From Anaerolineaceae bacterium UBA6107 (lineage in GTDB: Bacteria; Chloroflexota; Anaerolineae; Anaerolineales; Anaerolineaceae), in the NCBI GenBank assembly GCA_002428455.1, contig DIWL01000080.1, positions 33,376 to 97,375 of the forward strand: a stretch of 64,000 nucleotides of DNA. The letters are read 5' to 3'. Positions within the stretch are counted from its first letter, which is position 1; each line of letters opens with the position of its first letter. Of this stretch, positions 42,303-51,457 are shown in pieces. The notes under the pieces are model-generated. The model was not told where the DNA came from. It ran no database searches and worked only from the letters and a program-made list of their open reading frames with translations. The position numbers and the translations under genes are program-made.

Positions 42303-45083
42303 TTGAAGAAAGCGATCCATGTATTATTGCTATTAATTATGCTTTCTGCCATTATCCCCCCAAAGATGGCAGCCAATGTGGACGTTAAGGCGCAAGGATT
42401 TAATTACAAAGACCAGGCTTCGCGAATCTTGCAGCAAATGTCCATTGAGGAAAAGGTAGGAGAGGTCTTCCTGGTTTCGTTTAATGGTGCCAAAATTGAA
42501 GAGGGCAGCCAGATCCTGAATATGGTGGAACAGAAACACATTGGGGGTGTTGTATTGCAGCGGGACAATGACAATCTCACCGGGCCGGAAAACACTGCTG
42601 TTGCTCTCCAGGAATTGATCATCACACTTCAGGAAACAAAAAAGCAATCCGCGACAGCCAACAACAGAACGCTTTCTTATACTCCTCTACTGATCGGGAT
42701 CAGACAGGACGGTGATCTATATCCCGGTGATCAGATTCTCAACGGTGTTACGGTTTTACCCAACGCGATGACGATCGGGGCGACCTGGAACACGAATAAT
42801 GCCCTGGTTGCTGGTTCGATACTGGGGGCTGACCTGAGTGCCCTCGGGGTGAACCTTTTGTTAGGCCCATCCCTTGATGTGCTGGATGTTATCCGTACAG
42901 ATGGCGGAGAAGATTTGGGTACCAGTACATTTGGCGGAAATCCGTATTGGGTGGGCAAAATGGGGCAGGCATTCATCGAAGGGGTTCACAAGGGCAGCCG
43001 AAATCGCATCGCTGTGGTTGCCACGCATTTCCCCGGCATCGGCAGTTCGGACCGTAAGCCTGAGGAAGAGATTGCTACCGTCAGGAAATCGCTGGAACAA
43101 CTAAAGCAAATTGAATTAGCACCATTCTTCACGGTAACCGACCTGGAACTGGACCAATCGCAGATCGTTGATGGCTTACTGGTTTCACACACACGCTACC
43201 AGGGCTTCCAGGGAAACATTCTTACCTCCACCAAACCGGTTTCCTTTGATTCAAATGCGCTCGAGATGATCATGGGGCTAACGCAATTTAACCCATGGAG
43301 AGAAAATGGCGGGGTGATCATCAGTGACGATCTCAGCAGTGATGCGATAAAAAAATTTGTTGACCCGTTGGGTACGGGTTACGATGCCCGGCAGGTGGCC
43401 AGAACGGCTTTAATGGCTGGAAATGACATGCTTTACCTGGGTAACATCATCGCCAGCGGAGACCAGGATTCGTATACAACTGTGGTCAGGACGATCGACT
43501 ATTTCGTTCAAAAGTACCAGGAGGATAGCGTTTTCCGGGTTCGCGTGGACCAGGCTGCGCTTAATATCATTGCACTAAAACTGAAGCTTTACCCGAGTTT
43601 CGATGAGGGTAGCATCCTCCCGAATCCGGAACGTCTCAGTTCGATCGGTCAGCGCCAGGAGGAAGCTACTGACATTCTCCAGACTGCTGTGACCCTGATC
43701 AGCCCGGATTTTGAAGACCTGGGATCTGTGTTGCCGAATCCGCCGGATTATGAAGATCGAATTGTAATCATTTCGGACCTGCTCACATATTCTCAGTGCA
43801 GCACCTGTGACACTCAATCCATATTTCCAGCAGAGTCCATTCTCACTGCACTGATCCGATTATACGGATCCGGGGCTGGCGATCCAATCCAGAGCTCGAA
43901 CCTCAATGCGTTTTCGTATGAGAGGTTGAGATTGCTGCTCGAAAGGGCTGAGGGAACCGAAGAGGTTCAGGTTACCCTCAATTCTGCCACCTGGATCATT
44001 TTTGCTTTCACTGATTTTGGAACTGAGAAATTGGACACCACCGTGTTCAGAAGGTTGTTTGATGAAAGGCCTGATCTAGTCCGCAACAAAAAGATCATTG
44101 GGTTAGCTTATAGTGAACCGTATTATCTTGATGCGACGGATATCTCCAAGTTCTCTGCGTATTACTCTTTCTACAATAAGTTGCCGGAATCCTATGAACT
44201 CGCTGCCCGGGTGTTGCTGCAGGAGTTGATTCCGATGGGAAATTTACCGGTTTCGATGCCCGGAATTGGTTATGAGTTAACCACGCAAACTTCTCCTGAT
44301 CCGGGTCAGATTATTCCATTAGTGATCGAAGCCCCGATCGAGATCGGCACGCCTGTCAGCACACCACCGACCGGGTATAGCCAACCATTACTCTACAAGG
44401 CGGGTGACACGATCCCCGTTAAGGCTGGTGAGATCCTGGATCACAATGGTAATCCTGTTCCGGATGGAACCCGGGTTAATTTTGTAATTGATACCATGTC
44501 TACCAGCGGCAGTGTGGAGCAGCTGCAAGCTGAAACGGTGGACGGTTATGCTCGTGTGATGTACGTCATCCCAAGCATCGGCAGCCTGGAATTGCGCGTG
44601 ACTGCCGATCCTGCGCTTACCTCTCAAATTCTTCGGCTGGATATCACTGATGCAGGCGGGGTTGTAACTTCATTTGAACCAACTGTTGCGGTTACAGAAG
44701 AAGCAGTACCCACTGCCACCGAGGTGCCCCCTACACCAACACCTCAAAAACCAATCGAGCAGCGCCATCAGGAAGGAAAAACAGGCTTTTCTGATTGGTT
44801 CCTGGCCAACCTGTTGATATGGGGATTCTGTTTCATGTTCAGTTGGCTCGCGCACAGACAATTAAGCCGCAAGTGGAATTACATCACAATCCTCGCGATG
44901 GGTTTGGGAGGGTACCTGGTTTACCTGTACCTGGCCCTGGGCTTACCGGGCTCACAGGGTTCGATAAATACGCGAGGTACTATCTACATCCTGATCAGTG
45001 TAACGATAGGGATGGTCGTTGGACTGGCTGTTAGTCTTTTCTTCTATTGGCGGAACCGAGCCGGGAGTAGTTTATCGAAGTAG
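42303..45083 (+). CDS. secreted GH3-like protein with C-terminal membrane anchor
   Basis: 926 aa. Signal peptide (~30 residues), then a GH3 N-terminal barrel (KHIGGVVLQ, VATHFPGIGSSDR near residues 240-250, GVIISDDLSS with the nucleophile aspartate). A second alpha/beta domain (~480-680) corresponds to GH3-C, then an Ig-like segment (~730-805), a Pro/Thr linker and two or three membrane helices (~845-920). The NagZ catalytic loop normally reads PGHG-x4-D-x-H; here the His is absent and the loop reads RKPEEE. The start is TTG. The stop overlaps the kinase gene tail by 12 bases (convergent). Either a divergent glycosidase or a binding protein. Confidence 0.78.
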   Translation: MKKAIHVLLLLIMLSAIIPPKMAANVDVKAQGFNYKDQASRILQQMSIEEKVGEVFLVSFNGAKIEEGSQILNMVEQKHIGGVVLQRDNDNLTGPENTAVALQELIITLQETKKQSATANNRTLSYTPLLIGIRQDGDLYPGDQILNGVTVLPNAMTIGATWNTNNALVAGSILGADLSALGVNLLLGPSLDVLDVIRTDGGEDLGTSTFGGNPYWVGKMGQAFIEGVHKGSRNRIAVVATHFPGIGSSDRKPEEEIATVRKSLEQLKQIELAPFFTVTDLELDQSQIVDGLLVSHTRYQGFQGNILTSTKPVSFDSNALEMIMGLTQFNPWRENGGVIISDDLSSDAIKKFVDPLGTGYDARQVARTALMAGNDMLYLGNIIASGDQDSYTTVVRTIDYFVQKYQEDSVFRVRVDQAALNIIALKLKLYPSFDEGSILPNPERLSSIGQRQEEATDILQTAVTLISPDFEDLGSVLPNPPDYEDRIVIISDLLTYSQCSTCDTQSIFPAESILTALIRLYGSGAGDPIQSSNLNAFSYERLRLLLERAEGTEEVQVTLNSATWIIFAFTDFGTEKLDTTVFRRLFDERPDLVRNKKIIGLAYSEPYYLDATDISKFSAYYSFYNKLPESYELAARVLLQELIPMGNLPVSMPGIGYELTTQTSPDPGQIIPLVIEAPIEIGTPVSTPPTGYSQPLLYKAGDTIPVKAGEILDHNGNPVPDGTRVNFVIDTMSTSGSVEQLQAETVDGYARVMYVIPSIGSLELRVTADPALTSQILRLDITDAGGVVTSFEPTVAVTEEAVPTATEVPPTPTPQKPIEQRHQEGKTGFSDWFLANLLIWGFCFMFSWLAHRQLSRKWNYITILAMGLGGYLVYLYLALGLPGSQGSINTRGTIYILISVTIGMVVGLAVSLFFYWRNRAGSSLSK

Positions 45084-46058
45084 CGTGACAAGTAAAGACA
45101 AAAGGCTCAATCCTGCCAGTATGATCCATTGCTTTGACAATGGACGCTGCAGCAGGGAGGGGGTTTTTATCGACACACGGTTACCGCCGGAAGGAATGGC
45201 AACCGGGCGGCTGCCGATCAATCCCTCTCGGAAATGTTCCACAGTCTCCGGCCGGTCATCGGGATGCAATGACATTCCCCACAGTATGGCATTTTCAGTT
45301 TTCATTGTGATTGCAGGATTGATCTCTCGTATTGGCTGTAGGGAGGATGGATCGATAAAACGCTGACGGGCATCTGCAGGCGGTTTTCCAGTGAGCATGT
45401 GGTACAGGGTAGCCGCAAAGGCATAAATATCGCTGCGGGCATCCGTGTGACCGATATCGCCGCCATATTGCTCAAGTGGGGTATAGAGGGCAGTTCCCTG
45501 TCCCTGCAGGATCGTGATGGTCACTTCGCCGGGAGCGAGTAATTTGACAAGACCAAAATCCACCAGTTTAAGCAGTCCGGAAGGAGTAATCTTCAGATTA
45601 CTTGGTTTGATATCACGGTGAAGAATGGGCGGATCCTGGCTGTGCATGTAGCTTAACGCATCAGCCAGTTGATGTGCCCAGTTGAGTACATCCTTCTCTG
45701 CGACGAAATCCCCTTTTTCCCTTTTTTCGAGCATAACGGTACGCAAATCTTTTCCGGGAACATAATCCATCACCAGGTAATCGTTTAAACCGATCGAAAA
45801 ATAATCGGACACTTTCGGGAGGTTGGGGTGGTCAAGGCGGGCCAGGACAGTAGCCTCTCTTAAAAACTGCTCACGGGCTTCCTTGACCAGGTTTTGGGGC
45901 ATAGTTTTGTCGTGTTCCACCTCTTTTAACGCACACTGGCGGCCTTCCAGGCGAAGGTCATCGGCCAGGTAGATGCAGCCCATTCCTCCCTGACCAATAA
46001 TTTGGCCAACGCGGTAGCGTCCACGCAGCGTATCGCCTGGTTTAAGTGGTGTAATCAT
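45072..46058 (-). CDS. membrane-anchored Ser/Thr protein kinase
   Basis: A 328-aa Hanks-type kinase. IIGQGGMGCIYLA is the glycine loop, K45 is the ATP lysine, HRDIKPSN (H147) the catalytic loop, DFG is present and an APE-like segment follows. One hydrophobic helix at the very C-terminus (WIILAGLSLLSLLVTLL) anchors it, with no outside sensor domain. The frame runs 36 codons upstream, but ATG 46058 has AAGG before it and starts in front of the kinase domain. The gene is divergent from the FHA regulator gene, an arrangement like kinase/FHA-substrate pairs. Confidence 0.9.
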   Translation of the reverse strand: MITPLKPGDTLRGRYRVGQIIGQGGMGCIYLADDLRLEGRQCALKEVEHDKTMPQNLVKEAREQFLREATVLARLDHPNLPKVSDYFSIGLNDYLVMDYVPGKDLRTVMLEKREKGDFVAEKDVLNWAHQLADALSYMHSQDPPILHRDIKPSNLKITPSGLLKLVDFGLVKLLAPGEVTITILQGQGTALYTPLEQYGGDIGHTDARSDIYAFAATLYHMLTGKPPADARQRFIDPSSLQPIREINPAITMKTENAILWGMSLHPDDRPETVEHFREGLIGSRPVAIPSGGNRVSIKTPSLLQRPLSKQWIILAGLSLLSLLVTLLR

Positions 46059-46158
46059 GCAATTGCCTTGATGACACGAACAATCATTTTGTAAAAAATC
46101 CCATTTTGTAATATTATACTTGATGAATATTGCTATTTTTCCAAAGGTGAGGGAAGTG
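46059..46158. promoter_or_regulatory. shared intergenic promoter region of kinase and FHA regulator genes
   Basis: A 100-base, A/T-rich gap between divergent genes. On the plus strand a -10-like TATACT (46115-46120) lies just before an in-frame TTG/ATG at 46120/46123, so the mRNA probably starts there and translation begins at 46159. Confidence 0.45.
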
Positions 46159-46851
46159 ATGAGCAAGGCAACTGAACAGGATCACATTACAAATGAATTC
46201 CCAGTAATTGTTGCCCTGCAAGGTCCGTTGGAGGGGAGGCGGTGGATCGTAAAGGATGGTGTAGTGATCGGCAGGGATGAAGACTGTACGATCACGATCG
46301 AAGATCGCCAGGTTTCCCGACATCATGCGCGAGTATTCCTGAAAGACGGAGTATGTTACGTGGAGGACCTGGGCAGCAAGAACGGCACCTTTTTCGCTGG
46401 TGAGACTGTTACCCAACCTACTCATCTCAGCGATGGGGACATCATCCAGGTGGCATTGATCCAGAAATTTGCCTTTTACAGTTCTGATGCGACCATGCCC
46501 ATCGACGATCTCGACCAATCCCTATTTCGATCTGTTGGCACGTTGCAATTGGATGAAAGATCACGCAGAGTTTGGGTGAGAGGGAACGAGATCAATCCCC
46601 CGCTTTCAGCTGCTCAATTCCGCCTGCTATTCTGTCTGTATGAGCAGGTCGGAAAGGTTGTACCCAGGGAGGAGCTGATACGGAGGATTTGGGAAGAAGA
46701 GGAGTCTTCAGGGGTATCAGAGCAAGCCCTGGATGCACTCATTCGAAGGTTACGTGATCGCTTACTGGAAATGGACAATACCCATCGGTTCATCGTGACC
46801 GTCCGCGGTCACGGCACACGGTTGGATAATCCGCCGTTTCATGACAGTTAA
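46159..46851 (+). CDS. FHA domain-winged helix transcription regulator
   Basis: A 230-aa fusion. Residues ~15-115 are a forkhead-associated domain (VVIGRDEDCTI, QVSRHHARV, DLGSKNGTF) that binds phosphothreonine. Residues ~135-225 are an OmpR-type winged helix (LSAAQFRLLFCLYEQVGKVVPREELIRRIW, ALIRRLRDRL). The start at 46159 has GAGGGA upstream; the frame is open to 46120. The adjacent kinase is a natural candidate to phosphorylate its partner or itself and control this regulator. The domain order is the reverse of mycobacterial EmbR. Confidence 0.85.
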   Translation: MSKATEQDHITNEFPVIVALQGPLEGRRWIVKDGVVIGRDEDCTITIEDRQVSRHHARVFLKDGVCYVEDLGSKNGTFFAGETVTQPTHLSDGDIIQVALIQKFAFYSSDATMPIDDLDQSLFRSVGTLQLDERSRRVWVRGNEINPPLSAAQFRLLFCLYEQVGKVVPREELIRRIWEEEESSGVSEQALDALIRRLRDRLLEMDNTHRFIVTVRGHGTRLDNPPFHDS

Positions 46852-46853
46852 AT

Positions 46854-46884
46854 AAAATAACGGTTCTGGTAAAACCGTTATTTT
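46854..46884. terminator. bidirectional terminator after the FHA regulator gene
   Basis: AAAATAACGGTT / AACCGTTATTTT perfect stem with a 7-base loop, between convergent genes. Confidence 0.85.
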
Positions 46885-46904
46885 GTAAATTGGTGTCTGA
46901 AGGA

Positions 46905-48257
46905 TTATGCGTTCAGATTCTTTTCCATATTTTGACGTAGTGCCATCCGGTATATTGAGCGCAGTGCTTCGATAAGTTCCGGCGATTGCTTTCGCGATTC
47001 TCCTTCGGTGATGATGGCATTGATTGTTTGCAGGAACTGTTCATTCACTTGGTCCGGGTTGTCACTCAATAACTGCTTGCGCTGCGCATCATCACCGGCT
47101 TCCAACAGGGATTGGATGAACTCAACCTCAGGGGGAGGCGCTGATAATTTATCGAGAACCGCGGCCACTTTTTGGACCTTTTCAATACGGGTGAGATCGT
47201 TATTCTCCCGGGCTTTTTCGAACTCCACCTGCACAGCCTGAGAGAAGTATTCGTCAATTTCCGCAGCGTGTTTTTCTATGGCTTGCTCGGTATTTTCTTC
47301 TGCAATTATTTTATCCAGCAGTGCAACAGCCTTACCCAGTCTTTCCTTCATTTCGGCATCGATCTTACGGGTCAGATCGAGTAGCTTGGCACGTAAATCA
47401 ACCAGTGCTTGTTTTGATTCCCCGTCAGTTTTTTCGATCCTTTCGCTAATCACCTGGAAGAACTGGTAATCCAGTCCGTTGCGGGTGAGGCTGACCAATG
47501 TGGTCAGGCTGGAATCCGATTTGACAGATGAAAGGATATCGAGCAGTTTTTCACGAGTCAATCCTTCTTTGTTGGCTTGCTCCAGCTCTTTTAGCGCAGC
47601 TTGTGTTTCCTGGCTATCTGCCAGAAGTTTGCGACCGAATTCTGTTTCGCGCAGCATATCGGATTGGAGTTGAGCGAGGGTTTTTGCGCCTTCTTCATCA
47701 CCTTGCATGGCAGTGGATTGGATCAAAGTGGAGAGCAGGGTAAAGGTTTCACCGTCGATCAGGTCAGCTTCCTGGTGGATAACCGTGACGCGATCTTCGG
47801 GGTTGGCAATGGTTAATAAACGCTGCAATACGTTGATCCTTTTCTGCTGTGCTTCGATCATTTCCTTGGTGATCCCATCAGCCTCCAGAACCTTGTCGAT
47901 AAGGGTCTGAAAGGTGAACATTGTGCTTGGTTGGAAGAGGTATCCCCTCCGCTTTTCTGCCGGTAGCGCATTGACGATCTGGTTGATCAAAGGTCCGATC
48001 TGTTTCTCCTGTTCGTTGATCGGTAAACCCAGTTCCGGGGGAAAATAGGTGAGCAGCAATTCTTTCTCGGGATCGTGGTACACAACCGGCGAACTGATCA
48101 ATCCCTCGTAACCACAGGACTGGCACCTGGCAGTGTTGCCAGCACGACTCAACAGCTTCTGTTTGGCGGTTGGATCAGTTGTCATGTCAAAGAGGATTTG
48201 AACATCAGTCACGATAGGTTGTTTGCAGCGTGGACACACGGTTTGAATTCTTGGCAT
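46905..48257 (-). CDS. CpXC domain protein
   Basis: A 450-aa cytoplasmic protein. The N-terminal domain has two zinc-ribbon knuckles, CPRCKQP (C8, C11) and ARCQSCGYEG, matching CpXC-family proteins of unknown function. The remaining ~340 residues are charged and almost entirely alpha-helical, including likely coiled coils. No enzyme motif is visible. It is between a terminator and the histidine kinase gene on the same strand, separated by 79 bases. Confidence 0.75.
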   Translation of the reverse strand: MPRIQTVCPRCKQPIVTDVQILFDMTTDPTAKQKLLSRAGNTARCQSCGYEGLISSPVVYHDPEKELLLTYFPPELGLPINEQEKQIGPLINQIVNALPAEKRRGYLFQPSTMFTFQTLIDKVLEADGITKEMIEAQQKRINVLQRLLTIANPEDRVTVIHQEADLIDGETFTLLSTLIQSTAMQGDEEGAKTLAQLQSDMLRETEFGRKLLADSQETQAALKELEQANKEGLTREKLLDILSSVKSDSSLTTLVSLTRNGLDYQFFQVISERIEKTDGESKQALVDLRAKLLDLTRKIDAEMKERLGKAVALLDKIIAEENTEQAIEKHAAEIDEYFSQAVQVEFEKARENNDLTRIEKVQKVAAVLDKLSAPPPEVEFIQSLLEAGDDAQRKQLLSDNPDQVNEQFLQTINAIITEGESRKQSPELIEALRSIYRMALRQNMEKNLNA

Positions 48258-48336
48258 GGTTTCACTCTCAGATTTTAAATTTTAACAGGGTGATTATACC
48301 ATCCAGCACCCAGTCGATTTTTGAAAAATTTGTTGT

Positions 48337-49893
48337 TCAATCCACTGTGGTCATCGGCAGGCAAAAACAGATGCGGGTGCCTTTACTGTGATCTGAATCA
48401 ATCCAGATCCTTCCTCCGTGGGACTGGACAATGGATTTCGCCAGAAATAATCCGAGTCCAGCCCCTTTTGTCTGGCGGGTCGCATTGGGAGACCGATAGA
48501 AACGATCAAAGATGTACGGCGCGTCATTTGGATCGATACCCGGACCGTCATCGCTTACGCACACGATGAGGTTTTCTCCTCTGCATACAGCCTTGATGCG
48601 AATCTCACCATCCGGTGAGTATTTGATCGAATTGGAAACAAGGTTGGTGATCACCTGGTTGATGCGGGTGTCATCCGCCATGATGATCGGCAGGGGTTGC
48701 GGAATATCCACAATAATTCTGTGCCCGCTAGTCTGGGTTTGCATTCTTTCCGCCACGTGCTGGATGATATCCGCAATTTGCGTGTCATTACGCTTGAGGC
48801 TGAAACCCTCAGCTTGCAGCCGGGTTACATCGAGTAGATTCTCTATATACTCACTGAGACGATCAGCTTCCTCCTCGATAACTTGAAGGCTTTCATTAAC
48901 CACGTCCTTATCCCAACGGGCATCATCGCGGCGCAACGTGCCGGCATATCCCTTGATCAAAGCGACCGGTGTTTTTAGTTCATGGCTGATCACCGAAATG
49001 AATGTCGCTTTCAGCTCGTCCGCTTGCCTGAAGCGCGTGATATCCCGGATTGTGGTTATGATGTTGACCAGCTTGCCTTCCTGTGAGATCAACGGGGCGT
49101 AGGTAATGCCCACCGGAATTGGAATGGGGTTATCCTTCCTTTTGAGATCTCCTTCAACGTATAGAGATGCGTGAGGTGTAAGTGGCCAACCGTCGGCGAT
49201 CGCTTCAGACAGGGTCATGCCATGGGGGGGCTTTTCCCATTGTATGATCTCATCATGTGCTTTTCCGATAAGGGATTTGGAAGGTTCTCCATAAATGAAT
49301 GAGAACGATTTATTGGCGCTTTCAATATGCAGATCCTGGGTGAGGATCAGAATACCATCGGCGGCAGAATCGAGAAGACCGGTTACCCTACGTCGGTCAT
49401 TTTCCACCTGGGTGTACAGCTGTGCGTTTTGAACAGCAATTGCTGCCTGGTCAGCAAAACTGGACAGCAGGGTACGGTCATTCGTGGAAAAAGCGGCAAA
49501 TTCACGGAAGACGAAGATCACTCCCAGGATACGCTGACCGGTGATGAGTGGAAGCCCTACACTGCTCAGGCGGCCCATCGTGATCGCCTGGGTGTAGCTG
49601 CCCAGCAACCGGTTGATCTCTTTCAATTCAGAATCTTCAGGGTCCTGTTCCTCGGTTATCTGGGCAAATTGAGGTTCAAGGAAGTGCAAAAAAGCAGGGG
49701 GCAAGCCAGAGGAAACCCTGATCTGCCACCCCTCTGAGTTTCGTAGTGCGATCAATCCAGCCTGACCGGCGAGCATTTCCAGAGAGATTTGCAGGATCCT
49801 CTCCAGCAGTTTGTCGAGGTCCAGTTCCTGTGAGATGGCACGGGAGATCTCCAGTAAGTAATCACGTTGGCGAACACGAAAATCAGGCAGCAT
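48337..49893 (-). CDS. soluble GAF-PAS sensor histidine kinase
   Basis: A 518-aa kinase without membrane helices. GAF domain ~residues 18-160, PAS ~170-290, HisKA with H304 in VISHELKTPV, and HATPase_c with NLVSNSIKYSPDG (N box), DDGPGID and GAGLGLFLAKSIV. It should autophosphorylate in response to an internal signal. No response regulator is adjacent; the single-domain regulator at 17233 is the only one in the window, and partnership is unproven. Confidence 0.9.
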   Translation of the reverse strand: MLPDFRVRQRDYLLEISRAISQELDLDKLLERILQISLEMLAGQAGLIALRNSEGWQIRVSSGLPPAFLHFLEPQFAQITEEQDPEDSELKEINRLLGSYTQAITMGRLSSVGLPLITGQRILGVIFVFREFAAFSTNDRTLLSSFADQAAIAVQNAQLYTQVENDRRRVTGLLDSAADGILILTQDLHIESANKSFSFIYGEPSKSLIGKAHDEIIQWEKPPHGMTLSEAIADGWPLTPHASLYVEGDLKRKDNPIPIPVGITYAPLISQEGKLVNIITTIRDITRFRQADELKATFISVISHELKTPVALIKGYAGTLRRDDARWDKDVVNESLQVIEEEADRLSEYIENLLDVTRLQAEGFSLKRNDTQIADIIQHVAERMQTQTSGHRIIVDIPQPLPIIMADDTRINQVITNLVSNSIKYSPDGEIRIKAVCRGENLIVCVSDDGPGIDPNDAPYIFDRFYRSPNATRQTKGAGLGLFLAKSIVQSHGGRIWIDSDHSKGTRICFCLPMTTVD

Positions 49894-49937
49894 TTTCTAT
49901 CTCACAGGTTGTCAAGCGATTCATCATTCAAAAAGAA

Positions 49938-51257
49938 TTAGCCGGCTTTTTCCGCCAGGGTGACCGCTTCCTCAAAGATTGCCAAGCCTTCGTCTATTTC
50001 CTCCGCGGTGATGCAAAGCGGCGGTGAGACGCGAATGGTGCTGGTCCCACAACCCAACGTGAGCAGTCCGCGCTCAAATGCAAGGTCCACCACTTTATCG
50101 CGTAATTTTTCTCCCGGTTCACGGGTTTCACGGTTATTTACAAACTCAATTCCGATCATTAACCCGATACCGCGGACAACACCAATGGACGGGTGGCGGG
50201 ATTGCATTTCACTTAACTTTTGCAGGCAATAGCTGCCAACCCTGCCTGCATTCCCCATAAATTCGTTTTCGACAAGCTTCAGCGTTTCCAGTGCAGCAAC
50301 ACAGGCGAGGGGATTGCCGCCGAATGTGTTTCCATGTGCGCCTTTCTTCCATGTGGTAATGCTCTTTCGCGCGATCATCGCTCCAAATGGCACACCTGAA
50401 GCAATTCCTTTCGCTGTTGTGACAATATCCGGTTCGACGCCGAAGTTCTCTATTGCCCACCACTTACCGGTGCGGCCTACACCTGATTGCACTTCATCTG
50501 CAATCAAAAGGATTCCGTGCCGGGTGCACATTTCACGTAAGCGTGGAAGGAAATTAGCCGGTGGTACCACGTAACCACCCTCACCCTGGATCGGTTCAAT
50601 GATGATGCCTGCCACATCCTGCGGGGGTACAAGATGCGCAAAGATATTCTCCTCCAGGTAACGAATGACAGCGTCACCAGTGTCTTCACCAGGGAGCATA
50701 TTCAAAACCGGGCGATAAGGGTCAGGATAAGGTATGTGAGTTACTCCGTTCATCAACGGATAAAAACCGCGGTGATAATGCGGTTTTGATGCTGTAAGAG
50801 TGACCGATCCGTGCGTGCGACCGTGAAAACCGCCTAAAAATCCGATGAACTGAGTACGCCCGGTGTGATAACGCGCCAGTTTTAACGCGGATTCAACGCT
50901 TTCAGTACCGGAATTTGTTACAAAAATAACCGCGTCCTCTTCAAAAGGTGCGATCCGGTTGAGATACTCAGAAAGTTCGATCCATTTTGGATGATAAAAA
51001 TCTGAGGAAATGTGAATAAATTTTTCTGCCTGCTCCTGGATCGCCTTGACAACAGCGGGGTGGCTGTGACCGGTGGAATTTACGGCGATGCCTGCGGCAA
51101 AATCAAGAAACTTGTTACCGTCCACATCCCAAACATAGACCCCTTTTCCGTGATCCATGACAAATGGATAACCTCTAGGGTATGACGGTGAGACCACTTT
51201 GTGATCACGCTCGATGAGACTGCTTGCATTAGGTCCGGGTAAGTTGCGTGGTTCCAA
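49938..51257 (-). CDS. class III aminotransferase (acetylornithine / 4-aminobutyrate type)
   Basis: A 439-aa PLP enzyme. VTNSGTESVESALKLARYHTGR is the substrate-binding helix, LIADEVQSGVGRTGKW contains the aspartate contacting the PLP ring nitrogen, and TTAKGIASGVP contains the Schiff-base lysine. It belongs to the omega-amino acid group (GabT, ArgD, archaeal broad-range amino acid aminotransferases). The exact substrate is not clear. The start is TTG with a full AGGAGG site six bases before, so TTG is well supported. Confidence 0.85.
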   Translation of the reverse strand: MEPRNLPGPNASSLIERDHKVVSPSYPRGYPFVMDHGKGVYVWDVDGNKFLDFAAGIAVNSTGHSHPAVVKAIQEQAEKFIHISSDFYHPKWIELSEYLNRIAPFEEDAVIFVTNSGTESVESALKLARYHTGRTQFIGFLGGFHGRTHGSVTLTASKPHYHRGFYPLMNGVTHIPYPDPYRPVLNMLPGEDTGDAVIRYLEENIFAHLVPPQDVAGIIIEPIQGEGGYVVPPANFLPRLREMCTRHGILLIADEVQSGVGRTGKWWAIENFGVEPDIVTTAKGIASGVPFGAMIARKSITTWKKGAHGNTFGGNPLACVAALETLKLVENEFMGNAGRVGSYCLQKLSEMQSRHPSIGVVRGIGLMIGIEFVNNRETREPGEKLRDKVVDLAFERGLLTLGCGTSTIRVSPPLCITAEEIDEGLAIFEEAVTLAEKAG

Positions 51258-51457
51258 TCGATCCTCCTGAAGTAGATGATGGTTTCGGTTTTATAGCAGG
51301 TCAACCGGGGTGTTTTTTGCTATTACGCGTACTTTCCTCATTATATCATGGAGGATTTTTGCGTTGATCGCTACGGCTACAAGGGCGGGGACGTGTTCAC
51401 CCTGCATGCAAGTCGATTCGTTGACGATGCAAATAAACCCTGCTATGATAATAAAAT

